NCBI GenBank assembly: GCA_017527075.1
Contig: JAFXQM010000012.1
Coordinates: forward strand, 1 to 64,000
From: Selenomonadaceae bacterium
Lineage (GTDB): Bacteria; Bacillota; Negativicutes; Selenomonadales; Selenomonadaceae
DNA length: 64,000 bases
Direction of reading: 5' to 3'
The notes under the pieces are model-generated. The model worked only from the letters and a program-made list of their open reading frames with translations, was not told the DNA's origin and made no database searches. The translations under genes and the position numbers were made by a program. This document shows, piece by piece, positions 17,297 through 25,629 of the stretch (position 1 is the stretch's first letter; each line of letters opens with the position of its first letter).

Positions 17297-20134
17297 ACTT
17301 GAACGCAAGACGGCCTCCGCGTAAAGTTTGACGCCGGCGTCCGCGTTCGGATGGATGAAGTCCGTGAGAAAATTTTTGTGCGGGAAAACTTTCAAGCGGG
17401 CGTCGATGTACGGGTTGGCGTCGACGAAAATTTCTCCGTTCGCGGCGCAAAAATTTTTCAGCACGGTCGAGTACTCGTCGTTGAGTTTAATCTTTTCGGC
17501 GAAGGGCAGGCGGCTGACCAAATCTCCGTCGGTCGAAGTCCACGGCGCGATAAAAATAAATTTCGCGGCGGGATTTTTTTCGCGGACGGCGTTACAAAGT
17601 TTCTGAAGGTTGGCAACGTATTCTTCGGGCGTCATCGAGCAAATTTCCGCGTCGCGATATCGAACGTCATTCGCGCCGACAGCCACGACGAATAAATCTG
17701 CGCGGCTTTGAATAATTTCGTCGAGCCGTTCGAGCAAAGTTTTGGTCGTCGCGCCGCCCCGCGAGACGTTAAAAATTTTTCCGCGCACAAGATTTTCAAT
17801 CGGCTCAAACCACGGAACGCCGCCGTTGCGCGTGCCCTCGGTCAAGCTGTCGCCGACGAAGCAAACGTTCTGCGCCGCCGTCAACGCCTTATAAAATTCT
17901 CCGCGCATGTCCTCGGAAATTTCGAGCGGCATATTTTTTTTGCGCATAAAACCATCTCCGTCGAAAAAATATTTCTGCTGATTGAAATTAATTTCATCGC
18001 CGAGCATAATCTTCGTGACGTGCCGCAAAATTTCTTCGACGCGTTCAAAGTCGCGGGTGCTCAGCTCTCCGCGCAACTTTTTGTTCGTGAAAATTTCTGT
18101 GACGGGCAGCGCGCGATAATTCCCGTCGAGTTTCGATTCAGTCCACAGCGGAATGATTGCGCCGCCGATAATTTTTTTGGTCGCGCGGTCGACGTAAACC
18201 TCAACCAACGCGCTGGCGTCGCCGTCGTGGTCGCGGTAGATGTTCGCGAAGTTGCCGGGGCTGAACAGCGTGAAATTTTTTCCGTCGAATTCAATCGGCT
18301 GAACGGAATGAGTGTGGTCGCCGAAAATTATATCCGCGCCGCTGTCCAAAAAAATTTTCTGCCACGTGCGCTGAAAGTCATCGGGCGCGTCGGCAAATTG
18401 CGTGCCCCAGTGCGGCAGGACGATTATCAAATCGGGCGCAAAACTTTTCGCCAAAGAAAAATCTTCTTCGACGGCGGCTTTGACTTTGGAAAAATTCGGG
18501 CTGCTCTCTCCGACGAGGAACGAGCTCAAGAATTCGTCCGCGCCGATAAGTTCGTCGGTGTCTTTTCCGTTCGTGCCGTATGTGTAAGCCAAGACCGCCA
18601 GCTTCATTCCGTCGCGCTCAAAAATTTTCACGCGATTATTTTTTTTGTCGTCGACGCTTGAGTACGAGCCGACGAAATCGATTTGCTTGGCGTTCAAAAT
18701 TTTAATCGTCCTCAGCGCGCCGTCGACGTCCATGTCGAGCAAATGATTGTTCGCGGTCGTCACCAGGTCGAAGCCGGCGTTCTTCACGGCGTCGGCAAAT
18801 TCGTCGGGGAAGTTCAGATAAAGTTCCTTGCCGTCGTCGAAGTTGCTCTGCGAAAAATTTTTGCGCGTGCCGCCGAGCGAACCTTCGAAAACTCCAATCG
18901 CAAAATCCGCGCGGGAGATGAAAGGCGTCGCGTATTCAAAAACCTCCGCGAAGTCGTAACCGCTGCCGTTGAAGCCGCGCTTAACTTGGTCTTCGAGAAG
19001 AATCAAATCGCCGGCGAATAAAATCTTGAACGCGCCGTCGAAGCGTTGAGCCGTCTCCGAATCCATCACGCGGAAAATTTTGTCGGAAGGTTCAGTCGCG
19101 GACAATTTGAAAATCAGCGGCAGGAACACGACGGAAATCATCAGCCCCAAAAAAATTACGCGCAACGCCATGCCCTTGACGCTTGTGAGCGATTCGACCA
19201 GGCTGTTCAAAAATTTTTTGAGCCCGCCGCTGAATCTGTCCGAGCCGAAAATTAAAGTCATCAGGAAAGTTGCGACGAGAGCCGCGAAGATTTGAAACTC
19301 CGACGCCGAAAATTTTTCCGAGAACAAAAGCGTGAACGGTCTGTGCAGAAGATAAATCGCCAGAGAATTTTTTCCCGCCTTCGTGAGCAGCGGGATATTT
19401 TTTTCGACGGACGCGAGCAGCAAAGTTACAATCGACAGCGCGGCGATAATCATCAGCGAAATTCTGCCGAAGAATCCGTTCAGGTCCGCGTAAGTGTTCG
19501 GCAAGAGGTCGCGGTCAGTCAGGTTGAATGCTCCGTAAGAAAAATATCCGACGGCAATCGCTTCGACGAGCAAAATCATTCCGAGCGGAAAAAATTTTTT
19601 GCGCCGAATTTTTTCCGCCGACTCTTTGGAAAAAAAATATCCCGCCATGAAGTACGGGAAGAAGACGACGATTTTCACCGCCGCGAATTGCATATTTATT
19701 TCCGCCCAAAAACCCGCCGCCAACGAAAACAAAATCAGCAACGGCAAAATATTTCTCACGCGTTCGAGCAGCGGGACGGAAATTCTCCAGACGAGGAGCG
19801 CGAGCAAATACCACGCCGAGAAATACGGATTGAGGAGCGAGGGCGTGCCCTCCGCCGAAAAAATTCCGCGCAACAGAAAAAATCCGTTCAGCAGGACGAA
19901 CGCGGCGAGCAAGTTCATCATCGGGAAGAACGAGCGCGAATGTTCACTCTTGCTGAAGTAACCCGACACGAACACGAACGCCGGCATGTGGAACATATAA
20001 ATTGCGTCGACGATTAAATTGTTCAGCGGCACGTTTTGCAGGGCGAAGAGGCAGTGCGCGAAGACGACCAAAATTATCAGGAAGCCTTTGATGTTGTCCC
20101 AATATGCCGAGCGGAAAATTTTTTCTTCAGCCAA
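17288..20134 (-). CDS. Acyltransferase 3 / CapA-like phosphatase / SGNH hydrolase fusion
   Basis: A 948-residue three-part envelope protein. Residues 1-350 are a polytopic acyltransferase-3 domain (YWDNIKGFLIILVVFAHCL start), the class that O-acetylates surface glycans. Residues about 385-640 resemble CapA-type metallophosphoesterases (FAGDLILLEDQV, TTANNHLLDMDVDGA, LPHWGTQF, FGDHTHSVQPI, SPGNFAN). Residues about 755-945 are an SGNH/GDSL esterase with GDSLTEG (Ser763), GAND (820-823) and DFIHPN (Asp925, His928). Likely role: adding and removing acyl groups on an exported polysaccharide (inference). The gene starts at TTG 20134, using a ribosome site formed by octamer repeats. It overlaps the uvrC 3' end by 9 bases on the opposite strand. 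No frameshift signs, so the fusion looks real. Confidence 0.85.
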   Translation of the reverse strand: MAEEKIFRSAYWDNIKGFLIILVVFAHCLFALQNVPLNNLIVDAIYMFHMPAFVFVSGYFSKSEHSRSFFPMMNLLAAFVLLNGFFLLRGIFSAEGTPSLLNPYFSAWYLLALLVWRISVPLLERVRNILPLLILFSLAAGFWAEINMQFAAVKIVVFFPYFMAGYFFSKESAEKIRRKKFFPLGMILLVEAIAVGYFSYGAFNLTDRDLLPNTYADLNGFFGRISLMIIAALSIVTLLLASVEKNIPLLTKAGKNSLAIYLLHRPFTLLFSEKFSASEFQIFAALVATFLMTLIFGSDRFSGGLKKFLNSLVESLTSVKGMALRVIFLGLMISVVFLPLIFKLSATEPSDKIFRVMDSETAQRFDGAFKILFAGDLILLEDQVKRGFNGSGYDFAEVFEYATPFISRADFAIGVFEGSLGGTRKNFSQSNFDDGKELYLNFPDEFADAVKNAGFDLVTTANNHLLDMDVDGALRTIKILNAKQIDFVGSYSSVDDKKNNRVKIFERDGMKLAVLAYTYGTNGKDTDELIGADEFLSSFLVGESSPNFSKVKAAVEEDFSLAKSFAPDLIIVLPHWGTQFADAPDDFQRTWQKIFLDSGADIIFGDHTHSVQPIEFDGKNFTLFSPGNFANIYRDHDGDASALVEVYVDRATKKIIGGAIIPLWTESKLDGNYRALPVTEIFTNKKLRGELSTRDFERVEEILRHVTKIMLGDEINFNQQKYFFDGDGFMRKKNMPLEISEDMRGEFYKALTAAQNVCFVGDSLTEGTRNGGVPWFEPIENLVRGKIFNVSRGGATTKTLLERLDEIIQSRADLFVVAVGANDVRYRDAEICSMTPEEYVANLQKLCNAVREKNPAAKFIFIAPWTSTDGDLVSRLPFAEKIKLNDEYSTVLKNFCAANGEIFVDANPYIDARLKVFPHKNFLTDFIHPNADAGVKLYAEAVLRSSSR

Positions 20135-20161
20135 CTCCTCACTCCTAACTCCTAACTGAAC
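20135..20161. repeat. Octamer-type repeat between HIT gene and acyltransferase fusion
   Basis: Three TTAGGAG/TGAGGAG units (minus-strand reading) directly after the HIT stop codon; the last units also provide the ribosome site for the gene starting at 20134. Confidence 0.65.
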
Positions 20162-20509
20162 TCAGCCGGGCGGCCAAGTCATCTTCCGTCCGCCGAGCAA
20201 ATGAACGTGCAAATGGTGAACGGTTTGCCCGCCGTCGTCGCCGGTGTTCAGGACGACTCTGAAGCCGCCGTCAGTCACTCCGAGCTGCGCGGCGAGCTTG
20301 GGCACCACGTCGACGAAAATGTGCGCGGCGAGCTCTTTGTCCTCGGCTTGGAAGTGCGCAACGCTTTGAATGTGTTTTTTCGGGACAATCAGCACGTGGA
20401 CGGGAGCTTGGGGCGACAAATCCTTGAACGCGACGACGCTTGCGTCCTCGTAAACGATTTGCGACGGAATTTCTCCGCGCGTGATTTTGCAGAAGATACA
20501 ATTTGTCAT
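20162..20509 (-). CDS. HIT family (HinT-like) nucleotide-binding protein
   Basis: A 115-residue histidine-triad hydrolase. The N-terminal CIFCKITRGEIPS, the GDDGGQTVHHLHVHLLGG active-site loop with the His-x-His-x-His triad, and the short C-terminal tail RKMTWPPG are those of bacterial HinT, which cleaves nucleoside phosphoramidates and acyl-adenylates in the cytosol. A Cys-x-x-Cys pair at the N-terminus is common in the family. It lies 12 bases downstream of the DUF6056-like gene, so probably in the same operon, followed by the acyltransferase fusion. Confidence 0.94.
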   Translation of the reverse strand: MTNCIFCKITRGEIPSQIVYEDASVVAFKDLSPQAPVHVLIVPKKHIQSVAHFQAEDKELAAHIFVDVVPKLAAQLGVTDGGFRVVLNTGDDGGQTVHHLHVHLLGGRKMTWPPG

Positions 20510-20521
20510 TTGAAAACCTCC

Positions 20522-21952
20522 TCAGTTGTCGACGGCGATAACGTGTCGGACGCCGTAATATTGTGCGACGCAGGAATTGCGGCAGCTGTTCAATTTGCCT
20601 TCAATGCCCGCGAAAAATTCGAGCTCCGAGGCCGCGCTCCTGTCGCCGTGAATTTTTTCGAAGCGGTGACGAATCGGCATGCGCGGCATGGGTATCGGGT
20701 CGAACTGTGCGTTGCGCTGAATGTAACGGACTTGCCGGCGCGCCGCGTTGAAAATGGAAATGTCGACGTAAATCAGCGTGGCGAAGTATGACACGAAGCT
20801 GACGGTCAACACGAGCGACACTCCGCGCAAAAATTTTTTCGGCACGTTCAGGAACGCTTTCAGGTTTTGCCGCTCCAATTCCAAAATCGCCGAACTCGAC
20901 GCGACCAAGATGAACGACAGCGACGTTATGGAAATGCGCGCGTTGTATTCGGGCGAGAAGAGCAAAGCAATCGGCACGAGGAAGCCCGTCGCCGTGAACG
21001 CCAGCATTAAAATTTCCGCCATGGTTATCTTCGGCGAGTTGCGCCGCGCGAAATAAATGAACAGCGGAATCAGCGCGATTAAATCCGCCGCCACGACCCG
21101 AATGAATCCGTTGGACATGTGCGAAAGGAAAAGTTCTTTGGTGTAAACGAAATGCGGGTGTGCGAACTCCATGCGCGCGAAATTCCCCGGCGCGAACAAC
21201 ATCAGCGCACAGCCGACGCTCACCGCCAAGAAGCCGGCAATCATCCACGGGCGAAAGACGCCTTGGACTTTGCACATGACCAGCAGGAAAAATGTTAAGC
21301 AGACCGTCGCCAGCGCGCCCGCCTCATTCGACCAGCCCGCGCACAGCCCGAGCAAAATCATCAGCACGATATTCAGCGGAGAGTTGCCCGCCTCGTGCGA
21401 GCGCAACGCTTTGACGTAAGGCGTCAGGAAAAAAAGTTGGAAGAAAGTCATCCACATGTAATTGCAAGAGCCCGTCAGCCACAGCGTGCTCATCATCGAC
21501 GACGCCATCAGGAAAAACATCGTGAAGAAAATCCAGAGCAGTGCCGTCCGCGAAATTTTCAGCCACGTGTTCGACAGATTGATTATCGTCAGCACGAGGA
21601 AAACGAAAATCATCGTGTTGGCAATGTCGAAAACCGGTTTGCCAATCCAAATAAAAAATTGAACGAAGGCATGCGCGAAAATTCTTCCGCCCCAATCAAA
21701 GTAATGGGACTTGAGCGAAGTGAAAATGTCCGCGAAGGATTCGACGCGGTCTCGGTGTTCAATTTCGGGCGAGCCGAATTGCATTGCCTCCAAGTTCCCG
21801 CCGTGAGCTCCGTCCCAGATGAACGCGTAACCGTAATCGTCGTGGCTCAGCGGGCAAAGAGCCGTCCGCACGAAAAAAAATCCCGCGAACGCCGCGAATA
21901 AAATCATCGAGCGCGAGGAATCCATCGTCCGAACCAAGCGTTTGAAGCTCAT
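20522..21952 (-). CDS. DUF6056-like polytopic membrane protein
   Basis: A 476-residue integral membrane protein with roughly ten or eleven hydrophobic helices. After the first helix comes LSHDDYGYAFIWDG, an acidic extracytoplasmic loop like those of GT-C glycosyltransferases and of the DUF6056 family (family call from memory of the pattern). A second loop DWGGRIFAHAFVQFFIWIGK fits the same group. The C-terminal 60 residues are soluble, with two cysteines. A role in transferring sugars from lipid carriers to surface polymers is plausible but unproven. Lies between a sirtuin gene and the HIT gene on the same strand. Confidence 0.7.
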   Translation of the reverse strand: MSFKRLVRTMDSSRSMILFAAFAGFFFVRTALCPLSHDDYGYAFIWDGAHGGNLEAMQFGSPEIEHRDRVESFADIFTSLKSHYFDWGGRIFAHAFVQFFIWIGKPVFDIANTMIFVFLVLTIINLSNTWLKISRTALLWIFFTMFFLMASSMMSTLWLTGSCNYMWMTFFQLFFLTPYVKALRSHEAGNSPLNIVLMILLGLCAGWSNEAGALATVCLTFFLLVMCKVQGVFRPWMIAGFLAVSVGCALMLFAPGNFARMEFAHPHFVYTKELFLSHMSNGFIRVVAADLIALIPLFIYFARRNSPKITMAEILMLAFTATGFLVPIALLFSPEYNARISITSLSFILVASSSAILELERQNLKAFLNVPKKFLRGVSLVLTVSFVSYFATLIYVDISIFNAARRQVRYIQRNAQFDPIPMPRMPIRHRFEKIHGDRSAASELEFFAGIEGKLNSCRNSCVAQYYGVRHVIAVDN

Positions 21953-21974
21953 GAAAAATCTCCCTTCGGTCGAT

Positions 21975-22005
21975 TTTTAGTGGTTAGTGGTTAGTGGTTA
22001 GTAAT
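21975..22005. repeat. Octamer-type direct repeats at the 3' end of the sirtuin gene
   Basis: TTAGTGG units in tandem (three copies) overlap the stop codon and the last codons (LLTTNH) of the sirtuin gene and run towards the next gene. Confidence 0.65.
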
Positions 22006-22730
22006 GCAACTGCTTTTGAAAGTGTCTCGCCGATTTTTTCTCGGATGACAAGTTCGGCGTCGGCGTCGGCGCGCGTGGCAGTCTTGTTAATCAAAATCAG
22101 GTGACGCCCGCGAAAATAATCAATCAGCCCCGCCGCAGGATAAACGATTAAACTCGTGCCGCCGACAATCAGCGTGTCCGCATTCAAAATCGCGCGCACG
22201 GAATTGGAAACGGTTTCGTCGTCGAGCGACTCGCCGTAAAGGACAACGTCGGGCTTGACGACTCCGCCGCACTCCGAGCAGTGAGGCACGGGAATATTTT
22301 TCATGACGAAATCGATGTCATACTTCGCGCCGCACCGGACGCAATGACTCCGACGAATCGAGCCGTGAAGTTCGTAAACGACCTGCGAGCCCGCGATTTG
22401 ATGAAGCCCGTCGATATTCTGAGTGATGACCGCCGATAAAATCCCGCGCCGCTCCAGCTCCGCCAAGGCAATGTGACCGGCGTTAGGTTTCGCGTCGAGA
22501 TAAACGAACCGCTCACGATAGAAGGCAAAAAATTCTTCGGGGTGGCTCACGAAAAAATTATGCGACGCCATTTCTTCGGGCGAAAAAGTTTTATTGAGTT
22601 TCTGATTGTAAATTCCGTTCGCGCTGCGGAAATCGGGGATGCCCGACTCGGTGGACATGCCCGCGCCGCCGAAGAAAACCGCGCGCTTGCTTTGCGACAA
22701 AATCTCGGCGAGCTTCTCAACGTCAGTCAT
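21984..22730 (-). CDS. NAD-dependent protein deacylase, Sir2 family
   Basis: Removes acyl groups from lysines using NAD+. The 248-residue product has the Rossmann-type motif GAGMSTESGIPDFRS, the TQNIDGLHQ motif, the catalytic HGS histidine, two zinc-binding Cys pairs (CVRC and CSEC) and the GTSLIVYPAAG segment. ATG 22730 follows GGAGG at 8-base spacing; a TTG 15 bases upstream keeps the frame open but overlaps this ribosome site. The last residues come from octamer repeats. Cellular targets cannot be inferred from the neighbours (DUF6056-like gene downstream, metQ divergent upstream). Confidence 0.94.
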   Translation of the reverse strand: MTDVEKLAEILSQSKRAVFFGGAGMSTESGIPDFRSANGIYNQKLNKTFSPEEMASHNFFVSHPEEFFAFYRERFVYLDAKPNAGHIALAELERRGILSAVITQNIDGLHQIAGSQVVYELHGSIRRSHCVRCGAKYDIDFVMKNIPVPHCSECGGVVKPDVVLYGESLDDETVSNSVRAILNADTLIVGGTSLIVYPAAGLIDYFRGRHLILINKTATRADADAELVIREKIGETLSKAVALLTTNH

Positions 22731-22803
22731 TTCCTCCGCCTCCAAACTTTTTGGAAGGATTTTAAATCAACGCAAAACTTTTGGCAACGGGCAGAAATTT
22801 TTA

Positions 22804-22831
22804 TGGACAAAAAATTTTCGTCTGATATAAT
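22804..22831 (+). promoter_or_regulatory. Promoter of metQ
   Basis: TGGACA (22804-22809), 16 bases, TATAAT (22826-22831) with TG before it. The leader of about 25 bases leaves no room for an S-box riboswitch. Confidence 0.75.
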
Positions 22832-22863
22832 CGCGGCGTAACTGATTAAAGGAGGAAACTCAC

Positions 22864-23700
22864 ATGAAGGTAAAATTTTTGGCGGCAATGACGTTGGCGG
22901 CGTCGCTGTTGCTCACGGGTTGCGGCGGCGGCTCAGACCAGCCCGCACAGAAAGCTGACGACAAATCGGCTGCCAAGGAAGTCACGCTCAAAATCGGCGC
23001 GACCCCCGTGCCCCACGCCGAGCTTTTGGAAGAAATTAAGCCCGACCTCAAGGAAAAAGGAATCACGCTTGAAGTCATCGAGTTCAACGATTATGTTCAG
23101 CCGAATATCGCGCTCAACGACAAAGAACTTGACGCAAACTTTTTCCAGCACGAGCCCTACCTCAACGACTTCATCAAAGAGCACAAGGACGTTAAGCTCA
23201 AGAACGCGGGCGGCGTGCACATCGAGCCCATGGGCATTTACTCCAAAAAAATTAAAGACTTGAAGGAACTTGCCGACGGCGCGACCGTTTCCATTCCCAA
23301 CGACCCGACCAACGGCGGACGCGCTCTGCTCCTCTTGCAGAAGGCGGGCTTGCTCAAGCTCAAGGACGGCGTCAACGAAATGGCAACCGTTCAGGACATC
23401 GCCGACAATCCCAAAAATTTGGTGATTCAGGAAGTCGAAGCCGCGCAGCTCCCGCGCACTCTGGAGGACGTCGACATTTCCATCATCAACACGAACTTCG
23501 CCATGAACGCCGACCTCAACCCCATGAAGGACGCGCTCTTCATCGAGGACAAAACTTCGCCTTACGTTAACATCATTGCCGTGCGCGACGGCGACGAGAA
23601 CCGCGAAGAGATTAAAACCCTGCTCAACACCCTCAAGACCGACAAGGTTAAGAAATTCATCGAGGACAAGTACAAGGGCGCAATCGTCCCCGCGTTTTGA
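22864..23700 (+). CDS. metQ: MetQ/NlpA family substrate-binding lipoprotein
   Basis: A 278-residue periplasmic-face lipoprotein for methionine ABC uptake. It has a signal peptide with lipobox LLLTGC (Cys20), then the NlpA/MetQ fold with GATPVPHAELLE, YVQPNIAL, ANFFQHEPYL, SIPNDPTNGGRALLLL and INTNFAMNA. Ribosome site AAAGGAGG before ATG 22864. No metN or metI gene is next to it in this window, so the ATPase and permease must be elsewhere, or it serves a related transporter. It is a single-gene unit with its own promoter and a strong terminator. Confidence 0.93.
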   Translation: MKVKFLAAMTLAASLLLTGCGGGSDQPAQKADDKSAAKEVTLKIGATPVPHAELLEEIKPDLKEKGITLEVIEFNDYVQPNIALNDKELDANFFQHEPYLNDFIKEHKDVKLKNAGGVHIEPMGIYSKKIKDLKELADGATVSIPNDPTNGGRALLLLQKAGLLKLKDGVNEMATVQDIADNPKNLVIQEVEAAQLPRTLEDVDISIINTNFAMNADLNPMKDALFIEDKTSPYVNIIAVRDGDENREEIKTLLNTLKTDKVKKFIEDKYKGAIVPAF

Positions 23701-23766
23701 GTTAGGAATTAGGAATTAGGAATTAGGAGTTAGGAGTTAGGAATCGAAATCCTGACTCCTTTTTTT
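23701..23766 (+). terminator. Octamer repeats ending in the metQ terminator
   Basis: Five to six TTAGGAAT/TTAGGAGT units follow the stop codon. The last ones form a 10-bp stem, GGAGTTAGGA (23733-23742) with TCCTGACTCC (23750-23759), followed by seven T. The repeat family thus works here as an intrinsic terminator. Confidence 0.85.
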
Positions 23767-23778
23767 GGAGGAGATTTT

Positions 23779-24516
23779 ATGGACGAAAAATTTTTGGGGA
23801 CAATCCCGCTCAAATCGTGGCGTTGGCTCGGCGTGAACGAACTCACGACGCCCGCGCAGATTGAGGAAAAATTTTTTGACGTGGGCGACGGCGAAACGAA
23901 AATTTTTTCCGACGTGAACTTGGCTGAAGAAAATGTCGCGCGGCGGATAAAAATTTCTGTCGGGACAAATGCGCGCGTGGAATTTATTTCGGCGGACTTG
24001 GGGCGCGGAAATTTTTCTGCGGACGTGGAGATTGATTTGCGCGGCGACGATTCGGCGGCTGACTTCGAGGCGGTTTATTTCGGCGACGGCAAACGCAAAT
24101 TGGATTTCAATTACGTGATTCGTCAGCGCGGCAAGAGGACTGCGGCGACGATGAATGTGCGCGGCGCATTGACCGACTTAAGCGACAAAATTTTTCGCGG
24201 GACGCTGGACTTTCAACGCGGCGCAAAAGGTTCGAAGGGGCGCGAGCTGGAGGAAGTGATAATTCTCTCTTCGGGCACGCGCAATCGTTCGGTGCCGCTC
24301 ATGCTTGCCGAGGAAGATGAAGTCGACGGACACCACGCCGTGAGTATCGGGCGGCTCGACGAGGAAAAAATTTTTTACCTGATGAGCCGCGGGCTGGACA
24401 AAGCGGCGGCGGAGCGGTTAATCGTGGAGGCGGCGTTCAATCCTGTGATTGAAAAATTTTCGGATGAAAAACTTCGCGCACAGGTCAAAGAAAATCTTCA
24501 GCGGCGGCTCGGTTAA
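23779..24516 (+). CDS. sufD: SufD-like Fe-S cluster assembly protein
   Basis: A 245-residue member of the SufB/SufD family, the scaffold partner in iron-sulfur cluster building. The beta-helix core and the conserved block LTDLSDKIFRGTLDFQRGAKGSKGRE are split by repeats of short strands, and the C-terminal helical domain contains AEEDEVDGHHAVSIGRLDEE and YLMSRGLDKAAAERLI. It is shorter than typical SufD (about 400 residues), lacking much of the N-terminal region; such compact forms occur in Firmicutes. No sufB or sufC lies alongside. Ribosome site GGAGGAG before ATG 23779. The SufD rather than SufB call rests on length and is moderate. Confidence 0.85.
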   Translation: MDEKFLGTIPLKSWRWLGVNELTTPAQIEEKFFDVGDGETKIFSDVNLAEENVARRIKISVGTNARVEFISADLGRGNFSADVEIDLRGDDSAADFEAVYFGDGKRKLDFNYVIRQRGKRTAATMNVRGALTDLSDKIFRGTLDFQRGAKGSKGRELEEVIILSSGTRNRSVPLMLAEEDEVDGHHAVSIGRLDEEKIFYLMSRGLDKAAAERLIVEAAFNPVIEKFSDEKLRAQVKENLQRRLG

Positions 24517-24581
24517 TCGGCAGCAACAAAAAGACGCCGCCCTCTTTGGACGACGCCGAAAAAATTTTTTATCGTTCGTGA

Positions 24582-25151
24582 TTAATTTTGTTTGTCGAGG
24601 AGTTCAAGCTTGCCGCTCCTGGGGTGGAACATCAGCCCGTGGATTTTTACGTCTTTGGGGATGAGCGGATTTTCGCGCAGCTGTTTGACGACGACCATGA
24701 CATTTTCTTCGGGCTTTTGGAAGCTGTCCGTCCACTCGACGAGTTCCTTTTCGACCATCTTAATTGCGTCGGGGGAAATGCCGCGCGACAACATGCCGGC
24801 GGTCAAACTCTTGGAGGTGGTCTTTGCCATGCCGCATTCGTGGTGACCGATGATTGCGACCTCTTGCACGCCCAATTCGTAAATGCAAACCAGCAGGCTG
24901 CGCACCGTCGTGTCGAACACTCCGTTCAAGCAGTTGCCGACGGTCTTGATAACTTTTGCGTCGCCGCGTTTGATTCCCAGGGCGGGTTCCAAGAATTCGA
25001 CGAGGCGGGTGTCCATGCACGTGACGATTGCCAAATGCTTCTTGGGCAGCTTGCTGTCGTGGTGGTCTTCGTGCTCGTAAGCTCTGTACTCTTCAGGAAG
25101 ATTGGCGCAAAACTTTTCGTTCGTCTGAAGAATTTCATCAATGACTGACAT
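24582..25151 (-). CDS. Beta-class carbonic anhydrase
   Basis: A 189-residue zinc enzyme converting CO2 to bicarbonate. The zinc ligands are in CMDTR (Cys plus the Asp-Arg dyad) near residue 45 and IGHHECGMAK (His and Cys) near residue 100. The compact length and the HPRSGKLELLD end fit the short Firmicute clade. Ribosome site AGGAGG-like upstream of ATG 25151 (ACCTCC on the plus strand). Bicarbonate is a substrate of the carbamoyl-phosphate synthase encoded at 32.7 kb, though no shared control is visible. Single gene, convergent with sufD. Confidence 0.93.
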   Translation of the reverse strand: MSVIDEILQTNEKFCANLPEEYRAYEHEDHHDSKLPKKHLAIVTCMDTRLVEFLEPALGIKRGDAKVIKTVGNCLNGVFDTTVRSLLVCIYELGVQEVAIIGHHECGMAKTTSKSLTAGMLSRGISPDAIKMVEKELVEWTDSFQKPEENVMVVVKQLRENPLIPKDVKIHGLMFHPRSGKLELLDKQN

Positions 25152-25195
25152 TTAATTACCTCCCAAAAATTTTCTGTAGCTTATAATCAGCGGCG

Positions 25196-25411
25196 TTACT
25201 TAATCAAGAACAAATCGTCCAGCTCGGCAATTTTTTCGTCCAAGTCGAAGTCAACGTCGTCCTCGTAATATTCAAGAACATCATCGCTCGTCTTGAGTCC
25301 GACGTAAAGATAACGGTCTTCGTCGTCGTCCACGGCAAATCCGTAACTGACAATCTCGTTAACGTTGATACGCTCTTCGCCAATCTTTATGAAACGCGGC
25401 AAATCATTCAT
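25196..25411 (-). CDS. Small acidic hypothetical protein
   Basis: A 71-residue, strongly acidic protein (MNDLPRFIKIGEERINVNEI...), with runs such as DDDEDRYLYVGL and EYYEDDVDFDLDEK. ATG 25411 has GGAG nine bases upstream; GTG 25414 is an alternative. It looks like a small beta-rich cytosolic protein. No known domain is recognised. It stands just upstream of carbonic anhydrase on the same strand (gap 44 bases), so co-transcription is possible. Confidence 0.75.
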   Translation of the reverse strand: MNDLPRFIKIGEERINVNEIVSYGFAVDDDEDRYLYVGLKTSDDVLEYYEDDVDFDLDEKIAELDDLFLIK

Positions 25412-25579
25412 CACAACCGCTCCTTTCTTTGCGGCGAAATTTTATAATCTTTCCGCGCCGCTGTCAATGATTCTTTACAGGCCGCCGCGAATTCAGTCGT
25501 CAGCTGAAGACGGATAAATTTTTGTGGGACAAAGGAAAAAATTTTTTCCATGTCCCTATTTTTTTTCCTAAAGATACCG

Positions 25580-25622
25580 TATAATGCAAGAGAAAATAAT
25601 GGCATTCGAAAAAAAGAGGAGT
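25580..25622 (+). promoter_or_regulatory. -10 box and ribosome site of the second RTX-like gene
   Basis: TATAAT at 25580-25585; no clear -35. GAGGAG at 25617-25622 lies seven bases before ATG 25630, which fixes the start. Confidence 0.6.
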
Positions 25623-25629
25623 GGTTCTT

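Noticed and set aside
17708..18661. 317-codon plus-strand ORF opposite the acyltransferase fusion gene
   Set aside because: Antisense shadow: it lies wholly inside a well-supported gene, has no ribosome site and shows no domain.
22831..22863. S-box or other methionine riboswitch before metQ
   Set aside because: The leader from the predicted start site to the ATG is only about 25 bases.
23779..24516. Complete suf operon
   Set aside because: Only a SufD-like gene is present; the neighbours are metQ and a convergent carbonic anhydrase gene, with no sufB, sufC or sufS.
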